From a bacterium (GTDB taxonomy: Bacteria; Bacillota; Clostridia; Oscillospirales; Acutalibacteraceae), in the NCBI GenBank assembly GCA_020627425.1, contig JAHKXX010000290.1:1-18933 (forward strand): a DNA stretch of 18,933 nt. The letters are read 5' to 3'. Below the pieces are notes generated by a model that worked only from the letters and a program-made list of their open reading frames with translations, did no database searches and was not told where the DNA came from. Shown here in pieces: positions 16,126 through 18,933 of this stretch. The stretch's first letter is position 1. Every line of letters starts with the position of its first letter. The position numbers were made by a program, and so were the translations under genes.

Positions 16126-16832
16126 TCTCCGTACTCATAGTCAGCACATTTTCGGAGGAGGCACATTGGATAAAAGATCTTTACAAGGACATAGCTGTGA
16201 AATACAGCAACGATGTATGGAATTATTATCTGTTTACTAATTATACCTCGATCCCTTTTTTTTTAAATACAGTGCAAAATATAGATATTGCTTGTATTGA
16301 TGTAACAGATGAAAAAGGAATAAATATAGCCGAATGTATAAGACAACGGTTTAGCTGTTGCTCTATCATAATAATTTCTGATAAAACTATATCACCACTT
16401 AGATATATAAAGCCGTCAATAACGGCAAGCTCACTGTTGCTGCGACCGTTTGATAAAGATTGCCGTTTTGTGCTGAAGGATGTTTTTGATGAATATGTTA
16501 AAGCATATTTCAATGACAGTATGGAAAGCTCGTATTGTATTGAGAACAAGGATGGTAAACAAATAGTTCCGTATAATCAGATATTCTATTTTGAATCAAG
16601 AGAAAAGAGAATAATACTTGCTACCGATCACAGAGAGTTCAGGTTCTATGATACCCTTGACCGGCTTGAAAAACAGCTTCCAAAAGGATTTATACGGTGC
16701 CACAGAAGCTTTATAGTATCAAGAGAAAAAATAGTTTCCATAAAGCTTTCACAACATTCCATACATCTTACTAACGGAGGTATAGTACCTATTTCAAGAA
16801 CATATAAGGATGCTATAAAGGAGATAAGGTGA
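16122..16832 (+). CDS. LytTR-family regulator with degenerate receiver domain
   Basis: 236 residues; TTG start overlapping the ATPase stop by 4 nt, with GGGAGGG at 16108-16114 seven bases upstream. The C-terminal half (136-234) is a clear LytTR DNA-binding domain: YFESREKRIIL, FIRCHRSFIVS (190-200), I-x-L-T-N-G-G and P-I-S-R-T-Y. The N-terminal half (1-125) has the alternating pattern of a response-regulator receiver. It keeps an Asp at 60 (CIDVTD) and a Ser at 86, but the acidic pair after strand 1 is missing (LIVSTFSEE) and the conserved Lys-Pro is Arg108-Pro. It may therefore be phosphorylation-independent or use another signal. No histidine kinase is adjacent. It probably controls this locus by binding paired LytTR sites. 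Confidence 0.88.
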   Translation: MISVLIVSTFSEEAHWIKDLYKDIAVKYSNDVWNYYLFTNYTSIPFFLNTVQNIDIACIDVTDEKGINIAECIRQRFSCCSIIIISDKTISPLRYIKPSITASSLLLRPFDKDCRFVLKDVFDEYVKAYFNDSMESSYCIENKDGKQIVPYNQIFYFESREKRIILATDHREFRFYDTLDRLEKQLPKGFIRCHRSFIVSREKIVSIKLSQHSIHLTNGGIVPISRTYKDAIKEIR

Positions 16833-17521
16833 AAATGCTGTCAGATAATGTTTGTATTTTTTCAGATGCTGAAATAATTCTCATGGCATGTACCTTGGGA
16901 TACAAGAATATTACAGGTTTTGACTTTTGCCCTGATAAAATAGAAGAATTAAGGGCAATTAATATTCTTAATTCACTGGTAAACAAGGAAATATATAAAA
17001 ATGAAGACAGGTTATTCGTATTGCAACAGCCTTATAGAAAAATGATAAGCCGAATGTGTACTGCCGAGAATATTGTCAGTATTCATTATAGCAATGAAAA
17101 TATGTCCGATTTGTGCTGCTATATTGATGACGATATACTTGTATGTAAGCGCACGGATTTTGATGACAGAGTAAAGCTTCGCTTTGTGGACACTGAGGGT
17201 CTGTGGGAAGAATTTATAGGCAGGTATATAAAAGATCTGATGTACGATTCTCTGGACGATACGGTGTCTGGACTTACCGATGATCAGACCGCCGAACTGG
17301 AATTGCTGAAAAAGCAAGGCTATATTTCTTGGGATATGTCGTCAAAACTGTGGGTCGAAGGTAAGAATATAAAAAACCAAAGCAGTTGCGGGATCGTGCT
17401 TTATAAAAAAGCATTGGAGAGATACTTCGTAAGTTATACAAGCAACTCTTCCGAGAAACACACCGGCAGTATTGAAAAACTGAAGTTAATGTTTTTTGAA
17501 TTAATAAAGTTCTGCAAATAG
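16829..17521 (+). CDS. Unrecognised 230-residue protein, translationally coupled
   Basis: GTG 16829 overlaps the previous stop by 4 nt (GTGA); AAGGAG at 16818-16823 also allows ATG 16835, two codons later. No membrane segment or signal is visible, so it is cytoplasmic. The pattern is two similar halves. Each has a helix-turn/winged segment (residues 36-78, ending QQPYRKMISRMCTA; and 150-178, with LLKKQGYI), then a beta-sheet segment (82-121, DDILVCKRTD and RVKLRFVD; and 185-205, GIVLYKKALERYFVSY), then a helix (123-135; 214-227). This two-fold alpha/beta plan recalls the ESX chaperone EspG of actinobacteria, but I see no diagnostic motif, so the similarity is an inference. An IS110 remnant begins right after the stop, so the native C-terminus could be altered. 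Confidence 0.7.
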   Translation: MKMLSDNVCIFSDAEIILMACTLGYKNITGFDFCPDKIEELRAINILNSLVNKEIYKNEDRLFVLQQPYRKMISRMCTAENIVSIHYSNENMSDLCCYIDDDILVCKRTDFDDRVKLRFVDTEGLWEEFIGRYIKDLMYDSLDDTVSGLTDDQTAELELLKKQGYISWDMSSKLWVEGKNIKNQSSCGIVLYKKALERYFVSYTSNSSEKHTGSIEKLKLMFFELIKFCK

Positions 17522-17821
17522 ATGTCAAGCCCTAGAATGAAAAACTCGCATTTTTTTGCCGTATAAAAAATGGTATGACAACAAATACGCAATTAAACCA
17601 ATTTTTAAAATGCCGGCTTAAACAACAGTATTTAGTCTTTCAACTATTCTCAGTTAAGACTACAAAGAGAGAGATTCCTTGACACTAGCGTAATATATAC
17701 ATAAAAACTTGTTTTCAGCATTAGTTATATAAACAAAGTAAGGCTTACACTCAGAGCGTTTCTTGGCAAGAAACTGATAGACAGGTTCATTGGCAGGCGC
17801 ACGCTTGATGTATGTACAAAC
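17522..17821 (-). mobile_element. IS110-family insertion sequence remnant, right-hand part
   Basis: Only the 3' part of the element remains, read leftwards. It includes the last 53 codons of the transposase (17821 to 17660) and about 138 nt of following non-coding DNA. The far edge, immediately after the TAG stop of the 230-residue protein gene, reads gggcttgacat on the minus strand, a consensus TTGACA -35 box at 17528-17523. IS110 elements are known to carry an outward -35 at the right end, which makes a promoter when the circle joins to the left end. I see no left end, bridge-RNA region or DEDD part, so it cannot move. Confidence 0.6.
17660..17821 (-). pseudogene. IS110-family transposase, C-terminal fragment
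   Basis: On the minus strand this frame reads 53 residues to a TAG stop (17662-17660), with an in-frame TAA a little upstream of its beginning. Two pieces are diagnostic: EPVYQFLAKKRSECKPYFVY and, a few residues later, NKFLCIYYASVKESL. They match the C-terminal signature of clostridial IS110 transposases as I remember it (roughly P-V-Y-Q-x-x-x-K-K-R-x-E-G-K-P-Y-x-V-Y ... N-K-F-L-R-I-Y-Y-x-x-V-K-E). The usual Gly is Cys here and the Arg is Cys, consistent with decay. The catalytic Ser domain and the N-terminal DEDD domain are absent. Confidence 0.65.
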
Positions 17822-18019
17822 AACTTAATAAAGCTTTTGTGGAGGGATAAAATTATTACTTAATAACACAACGCACTTTTGATGCAGATTGTATTGTCTG
17901 CTGAAAAGTTTGAGATGCTGTGTTATGCTGTCAAACGGACTAACCTTAGCAATGAAGTAAGGAAAAACATAGCCGGTTTGCTATGGCTTTCCCTTAGTAT
18001 TACTGTAGGAGATGAAGCT
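17822..18019 (+). other. Segment before yukD: orphan ribosome-binding site and in-frame extension
   Basis: A strong GGAGGG (17841-17846) has no start codon at the right distance; the frame after it closes at once (TAA, 17861). From 17882 an open frame, MQIVLSAEKFEMLCYAVKRT and onwards, runs 46 codons in frame into the YukD-like gene with no stop between. It has no ribosome-binding site of its own. It may be a leftover of a gene disrupted by the IS110 event, or an N-terminal extension of the YukD-like protein. Confidence 0.4.
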
Positions 18020-18268
18020 ATGATAACTGTAGAGGTCTTTGCCCCGGTTATAGACAAGATGTATGAGTTTGTGATAGACGAGAATGCTGCGGTCAGTGAC
18101 TTAAAGAAAGAAATTTGTGTAATGATATGCCAAAAGGAGCAGTATTCCGTTGTGAAGGATTTGGAAGATTTTATGCTTTGCAGTATAGATAAATCTCTGA
18201 TCCTTTCTGATGATGATTCGGCGGCAGAAAACAACATAAAAAATGGTGAGAGGCTAATAATTCTATGA
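18020..18268 (+). CDS. esaB: YukD/EsaB-like ubiquitin-fold T7SS protein
   Basis: 82 residues from ATG 18020, with AGGAG at 18007-18011 eight bases upstream; this gives the usual YukD/EsaB length of about 80. The frame stays open upstream to 17867 and could start at 17882, but that start lacks a ribosome-binding site. The sequence has the ubiquitin-like order: strand ITVEVF, strand YEFVIDENAAVSDLKKEI leading into a helix, then a late D-S-x-L and a terminal strand NGERLIIL. YukD-type proteins are cytoplasmic accessory parts of Firmicutes T7SS and do not conjugate, which agrees with no C-terminal di-glycine here. It lies 127 nt before the Esx genes. Confidence 0.75.
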   Translation: MITVEVFAPVIDKMYEFVIDENAAVSDLKKEICVMICQKEQYSVVKDLEDFMLCSIDKSLILSDDDSAAENNIKNGERLIIL

Positions 18269-18297
18269 AAAATATGTTGTTTATACCAAAAAATGTG

Positions 18298-18326
18298 TTG
18301 AGTATCAATAATTTCTGAAATATATA
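18298..18326 (+). promoter_or_regulatory. Possible sigma-70 promoter for the Esx genes
   Basis: TTGAGT at 18298-18303 and TATATA at 18321-18326 are separated by 17 bases, about 70 bases before the Esx start. TATAAT hexamers also occur at 18325-18330 and 18338-18343, but without a good -35 at normal spacing. The region is very AT-rich, so chance matches are likely; the 127-nt gap after the YukD-like gene supports a separate promoter. Confidence 0.4.
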
Positions 18327-18395
18327 TAATTTAGTAATATAATATATACAGTTACTGAGCAAGGTGACAAAATAAAAATATGGGAGGAAACTCAA

Positions 18396-18695
18396 ATGGC
18401 AGAAATGACGATTAATTCCGCAACGATCCGTGCGCAGGCAGAACAGCTGAGTCAGCTGAATGTGCAGTTTCAATCACAGGTGTCTCAATTAAAGGATACC
18501 GAGGCAACGCTCAATGCGGGCTGGGACGGTCCGGCAAACGATGCATTCCATACGGCATTTATGAATGATGCAGGTCAGATGGATAAGTTCTATCAGGCAA
18601 TTAATCAGTACATAGCAGAGCTGAACAATATTGCTATAAGATATGAAAATGCAGAGCAAACAAATACCGAAATTGCAGCTAACAGAACATATTAA
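18396..18695 (+). CDS. esxA: WXG100-family Esx protein (EsxA-like)
   Basis: 99 residues, ATG 18396 with GGGAGG at 18382-18387, eight bases upstream. It is the typical WXG100 plan: about 100 residues, a helix (6-42), the turn W-D-G in LNAGWDGPANDAF, and a second helix (46-89). The C-terminal tail has Y-E-N-A-E, matching the YxxxD/E export signal bound by the secretion ATPase. It should form an antiparallel dimer, with itself or with the next product, and be exported through the T7SS. It lies 18 nt before another Esx-sized gene, so the two are probably co-transcribed. A strong ribosome-binding site and its own likely promoter fit a highly expressed substrate. Confidence 0.92.
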   Translation: MAEMTINSATIRAQAEQLSQLNVQFQSQVSQLKDTEATLNAGWDGPANDAFHTAFMNDAGQMDKFYQAINQYIAELNNIAIRYENAEQTNTEIAANRTY

Positions 18696-18713
18696 CAGAA
18701 GGGATGAGAAAAA

Positions 18714-18933
18714 ATGGCAAATGTAGAATTTAAGGTATCTACCTCACAGCTTATCACAACAGCGTCGGAGTTTTCTTCAATAGGTTCAAGTATAAGCAAT
18801 CTTACAACAGAGATGGTAAACCTGTCTACACAGCTTTCGTCATGCTCCAGTGAGTCACTCAGCATATTTATTCAAAAGCTGAATGCTCTTGAAACACCGA
18901 TACAGAAGATGAACAGTATGATACAGGAGCATG
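18714..18933 (+). CDS. Second Esx-like protein, 3' partial, without WXG
   Basis: The frame starts at ATG 18714 after AGAAGGG (18697-18703) and runs off the window after 73 codons; the ATG at 18704 is out of frame and hits a stop. The visible part is Ser/Thr-rich and helical (FKVSTSQLITTASEFSSIGS and onwards), with heptad-like spacing and a break at LSSCSSESLS, exactly where WXG would be. A second helix follows (IFIQKLNALETPIQKM). The size class, position directly after the WXG100 gene and hairpin pattern make it a probable partner or substrate of the WXG100 protein (EsxB/SagA-like). The tail with a possible YxxxD/E is outside the window. Confidence 0.65.
   Translation, partial: MANVEFKVSTSQLITTASEFSSIGSSISNLTTEMVNLSTQLSSCSSESLSIFIQKLNALETPIQKMNSMIQEH

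Noticed and set aside
18348..18356. LytTR half-site ACAGTTACT before the Esx gene
   Set aside because: It misses one consensus position and no second half-site lies at the needed 12-13 nt spacing.
1..18933. CRISPR array, rRNA or further complete mobile element
   Set aside because: No regularly spaced short repeats, no rRNA-like stretch and no other transposase or integrase reading frame were seen.

Overview
The window is AT-rich DNA from what looks like a Gram-positive Clostridia-type bacterium, probably of the Ruminococcus/Oscillospiraceae kind. The codon bias, strong GGAGG ribosome-binding sites, tight same-strand operon and gene families all fit, but the species is an inference. Almost all of it reads left to right.

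Layout: (1) 1-6438 is the 3' part of a very large surface protein made of Ig-like/Big-type modules. It has recently duplicated modules and a single C-terminal membrane anchor. (2) 6439-7007 is a 569-base gene-free stretch full of potential RNA structure: a GC-rich multi-stem element, a 9-bp hairpin, a second multi-stem element, a 13-bp inverted repeat, and a 15-nt exact direct repeat that overlaps the upstream stop codon. (3) 7008-17521 is a tight operon: a membrane Ser/Thr kinase with extracellular TPRs, a 42-residue membrane peptide, a membrane TPR/beta-domain protein, a membrane FHA protein, an EssC-type triple ATPase, a LytTR regulator with a degraded receiver, and an unrecognised 230-residue protein. 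The last three overlap by 4 nt at each junction. (4) 17522-17821 is the degraded right-hand part of an IS110-family element on the minus strand. (5) 18020-18933 carries a YukD/EsaB-like ubiquitin-fold protein, a WXG100 (EsxA-like) protein and the start of a second Esx-sized protein without a WXG motif.

Together this is a type VII secretion (T7SSb-like, Ess/Yuk) locus in an unusual form. EssC would be the motor, the Esx proteins substrates or partners, and YukD the small accessory protein. Recognisable EsaA, EssA and classical EssB/YukC genes are absent from the window. The kinase, however, has the EssB plan (cytoplasmic kinase fold, one membrane helix, extracellular helical domain) while keeping the catalytic Lys, Asp, Asn and Asp that the pseudokinase EssB lacks. 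With one separate FHA protein and an FHA domain on EssC itself, this suggests secretion gated by threonine phosphorylation, comparable in logic to PpkA-Fha control of type VI secretion. That is the most interesting hypothesis here. Secondary ones are the possible structured RNAs at 6460-6640 and 6751-6890 and an EspG-chaperone-like reading of the 230-residue protein.
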